Shown: positions 8,498 through 20,715, counted from the stretch's first letter. The stretch is DNA of 64,000 nt from Kitasatospora acidiphila (GCF_006636205.1 NZ_VIGB01000003.1:6078501-6142500), one strand, 5' to 3'. Made by a program: numbers and translations. Notes: generated from the sequence alone by a model not told the origin.

Positions 8498-8905
8498 TCA
8501 GACCAACCGGGCCGGCCGCAGCCGCTCGATGCCGCCGTCCGCCCGCCGGGCCATCACGGCCAGCGCCGGCCCGCTCGTCCAGGCCAGCCAGAAGCCGCCC
8601 GCCAGCACCACCGTCTCGGTCTGCTCCCAGCGGGCCCGCACCCGGGTCTGTGCGAAGGCGACGTCGGGCGGCGAGCCGTCGGCCGCCAGCCGACCCCAGG
8701 CGAGGCCGCCGACACGGGAGCGCCGAGCGCCGCGCAGCACCTCGGAGTTGAGCGAGCTTGCGACCAGGACGTCTATCAGCTCACCCGACTCGTAGACCTC
8801 GAGCGCCGGGCGGCCCGCCTGGCTTGCGACCGCGCGCACCGACCACGGGCCGCCGATCGGACCGACCGGCATCGTCGACTGCCGGAGCTCCCGCACCGTG
8901 TTCAT
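8498..8905 (-). CDS. Hypothetical protein (135 aa)
   Basis: ATG start with GGGGAGAC just upstream. No signal peptide, membrane helix or known motif is visible. The sequence alternates short beta-like stretches (ETVVLAGGFWLAWTSG) with charged turns, suggesting a small soluble globular protein. It lies alone on the minus strand, 194 bp from the divergent histidine kinase gene. Function unknown. Confidence 0.6.
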   Translation of the reverse strand: MNTVRELRQSTMPVGPIGGPWSVRAVASQAGRPALEVYESGELIDVLVASSLNSEVLRGARRSRVGGLAWGRLAADGSPPDVAFAQTRVRARWEQTETVVLAGGFWLAWTSGPALAVMARRADGGIERLRPARLV

Positions 8906-9022
8906 CCCGTCTCCCCTGACGTGCTCGACCTGCGTGCTCGGACCGGCCGGAACCGGTTCTCTGACACCAACAAGCTTTCCGTCTCAGGGCGCTGGCGTCA
9001 TTAGCCCGTGGGCCCATCTTTG

Positions 9023-9042
9023 GGGTGTAGCTAGGTACACCC
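9023..9042. promoter_or_regulatory. Palindrome GGGTGTA-N6-TACACCC before the two-component operon
   Basis: Perfect 7-bp arms separated by GCTAGG, 58 bp before the kinase start. NarL-type response regulators often bind such dyads at their own promoters. It is the obvious candidate for autoregulation by the regulator at 10404, though unproven. Confidence 0.55.
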
Positions 9043-9099
9043 TCAGGAGGGTCCCCCGCACCCGTGTCCGGCCTCGACCAGGCCCTTTAAGCTGGCGCC

Positions 9100-10419
9100 G
9101 TGATCAGGACCACCAGCCGACTCCGGGAGCGGCTCCGCCAGGGCGCCGCGCACCCGAGCCTGGCCTGGGTGCGGGAGGCGGGCGAGCAGTACCGCACCGC
9201 GCCCAGCCCCCGGCCGCCGGTGCCGTGGTCCAGGGCGGCCGCGCACGAGGGGCTGCTGGTAGCCGCCGGGGCGCCGTTCGTGCTGCCCCTGCTGTTCCTG
9301 TTGACGACCGATCAGTTCTGGCTCTCCTGCACCGCCCTGATGGTGCTGTTCACCGGGCGGTTGTCGCGGGCGCAGCGCAGCCGGTTCCGCGCCCTGGGCG
9401 GGTTGGCCATCCCGGAGCTCCCGCCGGCCGCCCCGCCCGGCACGCCGTGGCCGCGGCGCCTGCTGGCCTGGTGCACCGCGGAGTCCAGCTACCGGCAGCT
9501 CGGCTACCACCTGGTGGTCGGCCCGCTGCTGACGCTGCTCGGGGCCGCGGCGCTGCTCGGCTGCGGCGCCGGTGTGCTGCTCAGCACGGTGATCGGCTGG
9601 GGCTGGATGATGCCGCGCGGCACCGCGGTGCGCGGCGGCGGCCAGACGCCGAGCGTGCTGATCTTCACGCTGATCGGCGCGGCCCTGCTGTTCGCCGCGC
9701 CCTGGCTGCTGGTGCGAATAGCCCGGATCGACCGCCGCGCGGCGCGGGCCCTGCTCGGCCCGAGCCGGGCCCGCGAGCTCCAGCAGCGGGTGGCGGATCT
9801 GGCCGAGAGCCGGGCCGGCGTGGTCGACGCGGCCGATGCCGAGCGCCGCCGGATCGAGCGGGATCTGCACGACGGTGCCCAGCAGCGGCTGGTCTCGCTG
9901 GCGATGAACCTCGGCCTGGCCCGCAAGACCCTCAAGGACGTGTCACCTGAGGCGATGCAGGTGATCGTCGATGCCCACGAGGAGGCCCAGGCCGCCATCG
10001 CCGAGCTGCGCGACCTGGTCCGCGGCCTGCATCCGGTGGTGCTGGAGGACCGCGGGCTGGATGCGGCGCTCTCCGGCATCGCGGCCCGCGCCCCGCTGCC
10101 GGTCCGCCTCGACGTCCGGCTGGAGCGGCGGATGGCGTCCACGGTGGAGGCGGTCGCCTACTTCGTGGTCTCCGAGGCGCTGGCCAATGTCGCCAAGCAC
10201 GCCCAGGCCTCCCGGGTGGACCTGTCGGTCAGCCAGCTCGGCCCCACCCTGCGCATCGTCATCACCGACGACGGGATCGGCGGCGCCGACCCCACCCGCG
10301 GTACCGGTCTGGTCGGGCTGCGCAAGCGCGCCGCCTCGGTCGACGGGACGCTCACCATCAGCAGCCCCCTCGGGGGCCCGACCGTCATCACTGTGGAGTT
10401 GCCGTGCGAGCTGTCATAG
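9100..10419 (+). CDS. Sensor histidine kinase, NarL/DesK-type (HisKA_3)
   Basis: 439 residues, GTG start. About residues 50-205 hold four hydrophobic helices in two pairs, forming the membrane sensor. The dimerisation/phosphoacceptor helix reads ERRRIERDLHDGAQQRLVSL, with the histidine near residue 257. The HATPase domain (about 345-438) shows the N-box region and the G-box DDGIGGADPTRGTGLVGLRKR split over its loop. It autophosphorylates and passes the phosphate to the response regulator encoded by the overlapping next gene. The signal is unknown. Confidence 0.92.
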   Translation: MIRTTSRLRERLRQGAAHPSLAWVREAGEQYRTAPSPRPPVPWSRAAAHEGLLVAAGAPFVLPLLFLLTTDQFWLSCTALMVLFTGRLSRAQRSRFRALGGLAIPELPPAAPPGTPWPRRLLAWCTAESSYRQLGYHLVVGPLLTLLGAAALLGCGAGVLLSTVIGWGWMMPRGTAVRGGGQTPSVLIFTLIGAALLFAAPWLLVRIARIDRRAARALLGPSRARELQQRVADLAESRAGVVDAADAERRRIERDLHDGAQQRLVSLAMNLGLARKTLKDVSPEAMQVIVDAHEEAQAAIAELRDLVRGLHPVVLEDRGLDAALSGIAARAPLPVRLDVRLERRMASTVEAVAYFVVSEALANVAKHAQASRVDLSVSQLGPTLRIVITDDGIGGADPTRGTGLVGLRKRAASVDGTLTISSPLGGPTVITVELPCELS

Positions 10420-11048
10420 CCGAGGACTCGGTCCTGCTGCGGGTGGGCCTGGTCAAGGTGCTGGAGGCGGTGGGCTTCGAGGTGGTGGCCGCCGTCGGCG
10501 ACGCCGAGGCGCTGCTGGCCGCCGTCGAGGAGCACCGGCCGCAGGTGGTGGTGACGGATGTGCGGATGCCGCCCGGCTTCACCGACGAGGGGGTGCGGGC
10601 CGCGCTGCTGATCCGCCGCCAGTGGCCCGAGGTCGCGGTGCTGCTGCTCTCCCAGTACGTGGAGGAGCGGTACGCCGCCGATCTGCTGGCCTCCAACACC
10701 AGCGGCGTCGGCTATCTCCTCAAGGAGCGGGTGGCCAATGTCGACGACTTCGTGGACGCGTTGCAGCGGGTCGCGGCCGGCGGCACCGCGCTGGATCCGG
10801 AGGTGGTGTCCCAGCTACTGGTCCGCCGGCACCGGGATCCGCTGGAGCGCCTCACCCCGCGTGAGCGCGATGTGCTGAAGCTGATGGCCCAGGGCCACTC
10901 CAACACTGCGATAGCCGAGTCCCTGGTGGTCAGCGACAGCGCGGTGGCCAAGCACATCAGCAGCATCTTCACCAAGCTGGAGCTGCCCACCGCCGACGCC
11001 ACCCACCGCCGGGTGCTCGCCGTGCTGCGGTACCTCGGGGAGGGCTGA
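10404..11048 (+). CDS. NarL/LuxR-family response regulator
   Basis: 214 residues. The receiver domain (about 1-118) has the acidic pair E7/D8, phosphoacceptor D52 in VVVTDVRMPPG and a conserved lysine in GYLLKERV. The C-terminal LuxR helix-turn-helix (about 145-205) reads LTPRERDVLKLMAQGHSNTA. The GTG start overlaps the kinase gene by 16 bp, so the pair is translationally coupled. The palindrome at 9023 is a plausible self-regulatory target. Confidence 0.94.
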   Translation: MRAVIAEDSVLLRVGLVKVLEAVGFEVVAAVGDAEALLAAVEEHRPQVVVTDVRMPPGFTDEGVRAALLIRRQWPEVAVLLLSQYVEERYAADLLASNTSGVGYLLKERVANVDDFVDALQRVAAGGTALDPEVVSQLLVRRHRDPLERLTPRERDVLKLMAQGHSNTAIAESLVVSDSAVAKHISSIFTKLELPTADATHRRVLAVLRYLGEG

Positions 11049-11050
11049 GC

Positions 11051-11830
11051 GTGACGGGGGAGTACCGCCGCTGGCGCGCCGTCGGCCTGTTGGCGGCCGC
11101 GCTGCTGATGGTGCTCGGCGCCGGCCAGACCTGGCACGTCGTCGCCCAGCAGGCGGGCGTCACCAACTACGTCTACCAGACTCAGGTCACCGCCCTGGAG
11201 CTGACGCTGGAGAACGCCACCGCCCGGATCACGCCCAGCCCCGACGGCGCGGTCACGGTCAACCAGATCGACCACTGGACGCTCAGCCGCCCGCGGATCA
11301 CCCGCGAACTGGCAGGCACCGTACTGAAGATCGCCATGCACTGCCCCGGAGTGGTGCCGATCGGTGCGATGGGCTGCGCGGCCAATTTCGACATCAGGGT
11401 GCCGCCCACCGCCGCCGTGAGGGTCAAGGGCAGCAGCACCGACACCAGCATCAGCGGGCTGTCGGGCGACCTCAACCTGAGCGCCACCTCCGGCAGCTTC
11501 CAGCTGGCCGACGTGTCGGGCCGGCTGACCGCCCAGGTGACCAGCGGTTCCGTGACCGGCAGCGGGATCGCCTCGGCCGAGGCGAGCGCCCGGGTCACCT
11601 CCGGATCCGCCGATCTGACCTTCTCGGCCGCGCCGCACCTGCTGACGATGGCGGCCGCCTCGGGGTCGGTCCGGGCGGAGCTGCCGCGCGGCACCGGCTA
11701 CCGGCTGGCCGTCGCCATCGGTTCCGGCGGCCGGGACATCGACTCGGCCCTGGAGAATCCCTCCTCCACCAGCACCATCACCGCCAGCGCCGACTCCGGC
11801 TCGGTGACGCTGAAGCGCAGCGGCGGCTAG
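11051..11830 (+). CDS. DUF4097-type exported beta-helix protein
   Basis: 259 residues starting at the GTG 2 bp after the response regulator stop, so it is in the same operon. An N-terminal membrane anchor or uncleaved signal (WRAVGLLAAALLMVLGAG) is followed by a beta-rich domain. Imperfect repeats of the type GxxxLxxTSGS occur at about residues 135-230, as in DUF4097 proteins. Such proteins are often encoded with sensor systems of the cell envelope. Inference: an accessory or output protein of this two-component system, located outside the membrane. Confidence 0.8.
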   Translation: MTGEYRRWRAVGLLAAALLMVLGAGQTWHVVAQQAGVTNYVYQTQVTALELTLENATARITPSPDGAVTVNQIDHWTLSRPRITRELAGTVLKIAMHCPGVVPIGAMGCAANFDIRVPPTAAVRVKGSSTDTSISGLSGDLNLSATSGSFQLADVSGRLTAQVTSGSVTGSGIASAEASARVTSGSADLTFSAAPHLLTMAAASGSVRAELPRGTGYRLAVAIGSGGRDIDSALENPSSTSTITASADSGSVTLKRSGG

Positions 11831-11862
11831 GCCCGCTCTGCTGGAGCATGCCGGGAGCGCGA

Positions 11863-11990
11863 CGCCGAGGCACGCGCGCCCGGCGGGGTCAGCCGCCGCG
11901 TCGGCAGCACCGACCGCCCGCGTCACCGCCGAGGCACGCGCGCCCGGCGGGGTCAGCCGCCGCGTCGGCAGCACCGACCGCCCGCGTCAC
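11863..11990 (+). repeat. Perfect 64-bp tandem duplication
   Basis: 11863-11926 and 11927-11990 are identical, each opening CGCCGAGGCACGCGCGCC. Each copy contains a short hairpin (GGCGG-GGTCAG-CCGCC). The array fills most of the gap between the DUF4097 gene and dusB. No coding potential is supported. Confidence 0.9.
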
Positions 11991-12092
11991 ATCGACCCGA
12001 TCGACAAGAGCGGCCCTGGGCGGCCAGGCGGGGCGCTGCGCCAGGTGGGGACAATGAAGAGTCCCGTCCACCGAATCCGCCGAGGTCCGCGC

Positions 12093-13259
12093 ATGACGAC
12101 CACGTCCGCTCCCGCCGCCGCTCCCGCGGCTGCGCCGCTGTCGATCGGCCCGCTCCAGGTCTGGCCGCCGGTGGTGCTGGCGCCGATGGCGGGCATCACC
12201 AACGCCCCGTTCCGCACCCTGTGCCGGGAGCAGTCCGACGGCCGTGGCCTGTTCGTCAGCGAGATGATCACCACGCGGGCATTGGTCGAGCGGAACGCCA
12301 AGACCATGCAGCTGATCCAGTTCGACCCCAGCGAGAAGCCCCGGTCGATCCAGCTCTACGGCGTGGACCCGGCGACCGTCGGCAAGGCGGCCCGGATGAT
12401 CGCCGAGGAGGATCTGGCCGACCACATCGACCTCAACTTCGGCTGCCCGGTCCCCAAGGTGACCCGCAAGGGCGGCGGCTCGGCCCTCCCCTACAAGCGC
12501 AACCTGCTGCGCGAGCTGCTGCGCGAGGCGGTGGCCGGGGCCGGCGACCTGCCGGTGACCATGAAGATGCGCAAGGGCATCGACGACGACCACCTCACCT
12601 TCCTGGACGCCGGCCGGATCGGCGCCGAGGAGGGGGTCTCCGCGATCGCGCTGCACGGCCGCACCGCCGCCCAGCACTACGGCGGCCAGGCCGACTGGTC
12701 GGCGATCGCCCGGCTGCGCGAGGCAGTGCCCGCGCACATCCCGGTGCTCGGCAACGGCGACATCTGGTCGGCCCCCGACGCGCTGCGGATGATGCGCGAG
12801 ACCGGCTGCGACGGCGTGGTTGTCGGCCGCGGCTGCCTGGGCCGACCGTGGCTCTTCAAGGACCTGGTCTCGGTCTTCGAGGGCGTCACCGACCCGGTCC
12901 GCCCGAGCTTCGCCGAGGTGGCGGCCACCATGCTGCGCCACGCCGAGCTGCTCGGTCAGTGGATGAACGACGAGCACCGCGGCGTGGTGGACTTCCGCAA
13001 GCACGTGGCCTGGTACACCAAGGGCTTCTCGGTCGGCTCGCAGCTGCGGGTCAAGCTCGCCATGGTGAGCTCGCTGGCCGAGCTGGCCGAGCTGCTGGCC
13101 GAGGTGGACCAGGAGCAGCGCTGGCCCGACTCGGCGGACGGCCCGCGCGGCCGCACCAGCGGTAACGGCCGGGTGGTCCTGCCGGATGGCTGGTTGGACG
13201 ATCCGTACGACTGCGCCATCCCTAGCATTGACGCCGAATCGGACACCTCTGGCGGCTGA
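12093..13259 (+). CDS. dusB: tRNA-dihydrouridine synthase
   Basis: 388 residues. FMN enzyme of the TIM-barrel DUS family that reduces uridines to dihydrouridine in tRNA. Visible are the N-terminal barrel opening VVLAPMAGITNAPFR, the active-site cysteine in NFGCPVPKVTRKGGG (near residue 123) and the FMN/phosphate region GNGDIWSAPDA, followed by a helical C-terminus. The start is the ATG at 12093; an upstream in-frame GTG at 12045 would add an Arg-rich leader unlike the family. A strong terminator follows, so it is separate from ppdK. Confidence 0.92.
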   Translation: MTTTSAPAAAPAAAPLSIGPLQVWPPVVLAPMAGITNAPFRTLCREQSDGRGLFVSEMITTRALVERNAKTMQLIQFDPSEKPRSIQLYGVDPATVGKAARMIAEEDLADHIDLNFGCPVPKVTRKGGGSALPYKRNLLRELLREAVAGAGDLPVTMKMRKGIDDDHLTFLDAGRIGAEEGVSAIALHGRTAAQHYGGQADWSAIARLREAVPAHIPVLGNGDIWSAPDALRMMRETGCDGVVVGRGCLGRPWLFKDLVSVFEGVTDPVRPSFAEVAATMLRHAELLGQWMNDEHRGVVDFRKHVAWYTKGFSVGSQLRVKLAMVSSLAELAELLAEVDQEQRWPDSADGPRGRTSGNGRVVLPDGWLDDPYDCAIPSIDAESDTSGG

Positions 13260-13312
13260 GTTATACGGGCCGTAGAAATAGGCCCTCGACCCCGCTGGGA
13301 CGGCATGGCAGG

Positions 13313-13350
13313 GCCCTCTTGGCCAATCTGGCCAAGAGGGCTCCTTTTTG
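13313..13350 (+). terminator. Rho-independent terminator of dusB
   Basis: Perfect 12-bp arms GCCCTCTTGGCC (13313-13324) and GGCCAAGAGGGC (13330-13341), 5-nt loop, followed by CTCCTTTTTG. Confidence 0.9.
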
Positions 13351-13821
13351 GCAGATCTTCATCACTCTCGGCAAGCAAAACGGCGCGTTGCGCGATGATG
13401 TGACGAGTTTCCGTACGTACGATGAGCGAGCCGCGTCCGTGACTCTTGCCACACGGAGTTGCGACTGACGGTCAGTCAGGGGTGCCGAAGACGCCATGAT
13501 GTCCAAATCGCCTTCCGAACGGGCAGTGGTGCGATCCGGTCCGCTGGCTGCAGGAAATCAAGTCGGGGAAACACGGCGGTTCGCCTGCCACTACCCTCTG
13601 TCCGGGCTATGTGATCTTCGGGTATCCATGTGTTCAACTCTTGAATGGTCGCTAGCGTCAGCCGGACGATTTCAGCAACAAAGGTGAACGGCTTCACAAG
13701 CTTTTGATCTCGGGGTAACACGAGGCTCCGGGGATCGGACGGCCTATCGACGGCGCGCAGCAGCCTTCGATCTGGGTATGTTCTCCGGCGTCAGGGCAAC
13801 CCCGTGCGAGGAGACCGACCC
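13351..13821. other. 470-bp non-coding region before ppdK
   Basis: No gene is supported on either strand. It is less GC-rich than its surroundings and should hold the ppdK promoter. The only clear structure is the inverted repeat at 13463-13477. Confidence 0.6.
13463..13477. promoter_or_regulatory. Inverted repeat GACTGAC-G-GTCAGTC
   Basis: Perfect 7-bp arms with a 1-nt centre, 345 bp before ppdK. It has the size of a dimeric regulator site. No regulator can be assigned. Confidence 0.4.
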
Positions 13822-16529
<2,708 letters not shown>

Positions 16530-16598
16530 CCCGCATCCCCCTCCGACGGGGAGGGGCGTCCGTCGGTGCTCGGCGCAGGAGAACCGCCGGACGTAACG

Positions 16599-16640
16599 CG
16601 GCCGGGTGGAGTGGACAACGGCGTCCGCTCCACCCGGCCG
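16599..16640 (+). terminator. Hairpin terminator after ppdK
   Basis: 18-bp stem, CGGCCGGGTGGAGTGGAC (16599-16616) with its complement at 16623-16640 and one G-U pair; loop of 6 nt. There is no U-tract, which is common for actinobacterial terminators. Confidence 0.75.
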
Positions 16641-16749
16641 CGTGCCATGTCCGGGCCGTTCCGGCGCCGGGCCGCCGAGCTGCTCCATTCGAGTGAGGGT
16701 CGGCACCCCGCTGATCATCGGACCGCCGCCGACCGGCAAGCTGGAGCCC

Positions 16750-17166
16750 ATGACCAGCCGTCTCCGCGTGATCGCCGTCGCCATCGTGCTCTGCTGCGCC
16801 GTCGCGGCCGCCGCGGTGTACGCGGTGACGACCCGCCAGACTCCCGCCGCCCGCCGCGCCGGCCAGGCGCTGCCGACCACCGCGGCGGGCGGGGTCTGCC
16901 GCTCCAAGCTGCCCGGCCAGGCCCAGGACACCATCGGCCTGATCGCCAAGGGCGGCCCGTTCCCGTACCGCACCGACGGCGTCGTCTTCGACAACCGGGA
17001 GAGCCGGCTGCCCAGGCAGCGCGGCGGCTACTACCACGAGTACACCGTGGTCACCCCGGGTGCCGGGGACCGCGGCGCCCGCCGGATCGTCACCGGCGGC
17101 ACCGGCGAGGAGTACTGGACGCAGGACCACTACGCCAGCTTCCAGCGGATCGACCCGGCCTGCTGA
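16750..17166 (+). CDS. Secreted guanyl-specific ribonuclease, RNase Sa-like
   Basis: 138 residues with an N-terminal signal peptide (residues about 8-24, VIAVAIVLCCAVAAAAVYAV). The mature part matches RNase Sa closely: DTIGLIAKGGPFPY, DGVVFDNRESRLP, the catalytic glutamate in YYHEYTVVTPG, an arginine in RGARRIVTGG and the catalytic histidine in YWTQDHYASF. The two cysteines (GVCRSK and the C-terminal PAC) fit the RNase Sa disulfide. It would cleave RNA after guanosine outside the cell. GGAG precedes the ATG. No barstar-like inhibitor gene is adjacent. Confidence 0.92.
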   Translation: MTSRLRVIAVAIVLCCAVAAAAVYAVTTRQTPAARRAGQALPTTAAGGVCRSKLPGQAQDTIGLIAKGGPFPYRTDGVVFDNRESRLPRQRGGYYHEYTVVTPGAGDRGARRIVTGGTGEEYWTQDHYASFQRIDPAC

Positions 17167-17205
17167 CGCCGGGTCAGCGGGGGCCGCAGTCCAGCTGACG
17201 CCGGG

Positions 17206-18212
17206 TCAGCGGACCCTGGTCCAGGTGATCCGGTGGTACGGCCCGTGCGGCCCGGTGGCCAGCAGCGTGCGCAGCTCGCGGACGATCGGCCCGGCGTCGG
17301 CGCGCAGCTGGTGCGGCGTCGCCCGGACCACCGGCAGCCGCGCCGCCTGCAGCCGGTTGCCCCGGGTCAGGGTGCGCTCGTAGTCGGCGGGCCGCAGGTG
17401 CCAGGCCCGCGAGTCGATCTCCAGCGCCACGCAGGCCTGCGGCCAGAACGCGTCCGGCACCGCGAGGAACCGCCCGTCCAGCAGCAGCACCGGGTTCCAC
17501 AGCGGCTCCGGCAGCCCGCACCGCCGCAGCAGCTCGCGCGCCTCGGCCTCGGCGATCGAGTACACCCCGCAGGTCAGCTCGTCCGCCACGTGCTGCACGT
17601 GCGGCAGCGCCACGCCGGCCGCCGGTCCGCCGAGCAGCCGGGCCAGCAGATCGGCCCGCTCGCAGTGCCGCCCCTGCACCGCCTCCGCGCAGAGCGCCCG
17701 GAACTGCCGCCCGCCGGTCAGGAAGGGCGCCGAGTCGGCCAGCGCCCGGGCCACCCCGACGCTCCACAACCCGTCGTCCCGCTCCACCCGGCCGGCATGC
17801 CGCCCACCCGGCTCGGCGCCCGGTGCACCCGGACGAAGTCGCGGCTGGCCACCCGCCGGCTGCTCGGGATCAGCACGTCGACCACCTCGACGTCCGCCGG
17901 ATGCCCGGCACTGGGCAGCCCCGCGTCCGCCAGCACCGCCAGACCGGTCAGCAGCACCGAGCCGGGTTTGGGTCGCTCGCCCTTGGGCGCCGCATAGCTG
18001 AGCGCGGCCCGCAGGCGCTGATGCGGGGTCAGCCGCCCGCTCTGCAGGCAGATCACCCGGGGCAGCACCCGCTGCCAGGGCCCGCCGGGCCGCAGCCGGT
18101 GGGCGATCGTCCCGGAGGGCACCCCGTGCTCGATCAGCTGCGCACGGGTCAGGATGTGCTGCTGGTCGGCGCCGAGCAGCCGGACGGCCTCGAGGGCGGT
18201 CATCGCAGTCAT
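17206..18212 (-). CDS. DUF559-like/AbiEi-like protein (single frameshift in this sequence)
   Basis: Two frames join into one 335-residue protein if one base is restored near 17800-17815. The N-terminal part (18212 to about 17800) begins MTAMTALEAVRLLGADQQH and holds an AbiEi-like winged-helix region (ILTRAQLIEHGVPSGTIAHRL). The C-terminal part ends in a restriction-endonuclease-like domain with WPQACVALEIDSRAWH and a later arginine-rich helix. Such proteins are common and uncharacterised in actinobacteria, and resemble nuclease-fold DUF559/Vsr proteins. An ATG at 18203 is an alternative start. It is convergent with the ribonuclease gene. Confidence 0.75.
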
Positions 18213-18345
18213 GGCGGGGTGGTGCCCGCCGGTCCGTGGGTATGCGAAAGGTCCCCGCAGGGGGTCAGCCCGGCTGTGTGTTGACTTCGGCGACTGCGAC
18301 GGCTTCGACGCCCGGATGGCCCAAGCCCCGGGCACCGGCGACCCG

Positions 18346-19088
18346 TCAGGCGGGGATCAGCGGACCGGTGGGTCTGACGCACTCCTGGTCGAGTTCGCGC
18401 CCCATGCCCCGGCCGATCCCCCGGTCCGGCGCGCTCGGCGAGGTGGCCGCGGCGATCCGCAGCTCGATGATGTCCCGCACCGCCGGCCACTCCTCGGCCA
18501 GGATCGAGTAGAACGCGGTGCTGCGCACCACCCCGTCCAGGCCCCGGCTGTGCGCCCGGCGGACCCCCTCGGGGGTGGCGCCGAGCCGCTCGATGGCCGC
18601 CCGGGAGCGCAGGTTGCGGGCGTCGGCCCGCAGCGAGATCCGCTGCACGCCCCAGGTCTCGAAGGCGTGGCGGAGCATCAGCAGCTTGGCCTCGGTGTTG
18701 ATCCCGGTGCCCTGGGCGTGCCGGGAGAGCCAGGTGCGGCCGATCTCGGCGGCATCCGGCACGGCGGTGGCCGGGTCGCCGACCGGGCCGGCCGGCAGCG
18801 GCGGCCAGACCACCGGCCCTGCCAGTAGTCCAGCTCGAGGAACCGGGTCGAGCCCACCACCAGGCCGTCGGACGCCCGCACGGTGGCGAACGCCAGCGAC
18901 CGGCCGGCCGCCAGGTCGGCCCGGGCGGCGGCGATGAACTCCAGCGCACCGTCCAGTCCTTGCGGGACGGCGGTGAAGCCGAAGGTCGAGCGGTCCTCGG
19001 CCGCCGCGGCGGCCAGGCCTTCGGCGTGCTGCTCGGTGAGGGGCTCCAGCCGAACGGTACGGCCGGTGAGGGTGACTGGTGCAGGCAC
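18346..19088 (-). CDS. GNAT N-acetyltransferase, RimJ/RimL-like (single frameshift in this sequence)
   Basis: About 247 residues after repair. The first frame gives VTLTGRTVRLEPLTEQHAEG through GSTRFLELDYWQG. The second gives the acetyl-CoA region and TGINTEAKLLMLRHAFE, then the RimJ-type C-terminus with RAAIERLGATPEGVRRAHS. The break is at the CCC run 18817-18819, and one more C on the plus strand joins them. The GTG at 19088 has GAAGG six bases upstream. It probably acetylates an amino-terminal or small-molecule amine; substrate unknown. Confidence 0.85.
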
Positions 19089-19726
19089 GGAACCTTCGAT
19101 CCTTCGGCAGTCGGAGGGACCTCGCGCCCAGCGTGCGGGCGGTTGGAGGGCAGGTCGCCCCGCCCGATGCGGTCCGCTCAACCTGGGTACGCCGGAGCCT
19201 CGGTCGTACGTCGGGTGGCAGCGGCCCTCGGGCGGGCAGCGCGGTGCCGGAGAGCCCGGTTTGCATGAACCGGTCCGGCGAGGAGGTGCGGGGGGACAGC
19301 GTGCGTCCGCGAGATGGCCGAAGAGGGAATGAGTGCGCGAAGGGAAGCAGGCGGCCAGGTGAAGGCAAGGTGTGATTCTGGGGCTGACCGTACACGTTCG
19401 GGACGGCGGCCTACGGCGTGACGGACGACGTGGCGACGGCGCGACGATGCGGGGCAGCGAGAGGACGATACATGTCGATGCCGCCCGCGTCACTTCGCGG
19501 CGCGCCAGCCGGGTGCGCCACCCTGCCCCGACTGGCCCAGCGGTGCCGCCTGGACCACTCGATAGCCGTGCTGACCTGCGGTGATGCACGGTCGGCGAAG
19601 AGACGTGAACATTACGGGTCAATGTCATCCGAAGCGCCGGGGCGGTGTCGGGAATGTCAGCGCCCTGCGGCACGCTGGTGTGTGTGACCGACAGGCAGGA
19701 CCGACGAGAAACGGATCGGGTGCGCG
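19089..19726. other. 638-bp gap without a supported gene
   Basis: Open frames here lack ribosome sites and recognisable protein character. It should contain the divergent promoters of the acetyltransferase and PAC2 genes, but no element stands out. Confidence 0.5.
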
Positions 19727-20659
19727 GTGCGTGATCCCCAGGAGCTGTACGAGCTGGAACCACACGGTGTGGCGGCGCTGGAGGCTGCCCGCGCCGGGCT
19801 GGTGGACGGTCCGGTGCTGCTCTACCAGTTCGATGGCTTCATGGACGCCGGGGAGGCCGGCGGCCAGGTGATGGCCCACCTGCAGGAGCAGGGCAGCCCG
19901 CTGGTGGTCGCCCGCTTCGACCACGACCGCCTGGTCGACTACCGGGCCCGCCGCCCCGCCATGACCTTCGACCAGGAGAGCTGGGTCTCCTACGACCCGC
20001 CGGAGCTGCTGGTGCAGCTCGTCCAGGACGCCACCGGCACGCCGTTCCTGCTGCTCACCGGCCCGGAGCCGGATGTCGAGTGGGAGGCCTTCGCGGCCGC
20101 CGTGGCCAACCTGGTCGACGAGCTCGGGGTGCGCCTCGCGGTGGACTTCCACGGCATCCCGATGGGCGTGCCGCACACCCGCCCGGTCGGCCTGACCCCG
20201 CACGGCAACCGGCTGGACCTGGCCCCGGGCTACCCGCGCTGGTTCGAGCGGGCCCAGGTGCCCGGCAGCGCCCAGGCCCTGGTCGAGTACCGCCTGGCCG
20301 AGGCCGGGCACGACGTGCTGGGCTTCGCCGTGCACGTGCCGCACTACGTGGCCCGCTCGCCCTACCCGGCCGCCGCGGTGACGATCCTGGAGGCGGTCCA
20401 GGCCGCCACCGGCCTGGTGCTGCCCGGCAATGAGCTGCGCCAGCGGATCGCCGAGGTGCACGCCGACATCGAGGAGCAGCTCTCGCACGGTGACGGCGAG
20501 CTGAGCTCCGCGATCCGCGGCATGGAGGGGCAGTACGACGCGGTGGCCGGCGCCGAGTCCAGGGAGAGCCTGCTCGCCCAGGCCGCCGACCTGCCCTCCG
20601 CCGAGGAGCTCGGCCGCCAGTTCGAGCAGTTCCTGGCCGAGCACGAGCAGGGCGAGTAG
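19727..20659 (+). CDS. PAC2-family protein (proteasome assembly chaperone-like)
   Basis: 310 residues, GTG start. The PAC2 fold is indicated by LYQFDGFMDAGEAGGQV near the start, RPAMTFDQESWVSYDPPEL and LRLAVDFHGIPMGVPHTRPV-type strands in the middle, with a helical C-terminus (SAEELGRQFEQFLAEHEQGE). Actinobacteria with a 20S proteasome carry one or two PAC2 proteins. Their exact role is not established, though some affect proteasome-related steps. No operon partner; the SGNH gene follows after a 56-bp gap. Confidence 0.88.
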   Translation: MRDPQELYELEPHGVAALEAARAGLVDGPVLLYQFDGFMDAGEAGGQVMAHLQEQGSPLVVARFDHDRLVDYRARRPAMTFDQESWVSYDPPELLVQLVQDATGTPFLLLTGPEPDVEWEAFAAAVANLVDELGVRLAVDFHGIPMGVPHTRPVGLTPHGNRLDLAPGYPRWFERAQVPGSAQALVEYRLAEAGHDVLGFAVHVPHYVARSPYPAAAVTILEAVQAATGLVLPGNELRQRIAEVHADIEEQLSHGDGELSSAIRGMEGQYDAVAGAESRESLLAQAADLPSAEELGRQFEQFLAEHEQGE

Positions 20660-20715
20660 GCGGGCCGGTTCGCCTCGGAACCATGCCGTGGGCACCGGGC
20701 GTTGGGCGGGGTGTG

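Noticed and set aside
16530..17205. Barstar-type inhibitor gene next to the ribonuclease
   Set aside because: No frame on either strand near the gene has barstar features.
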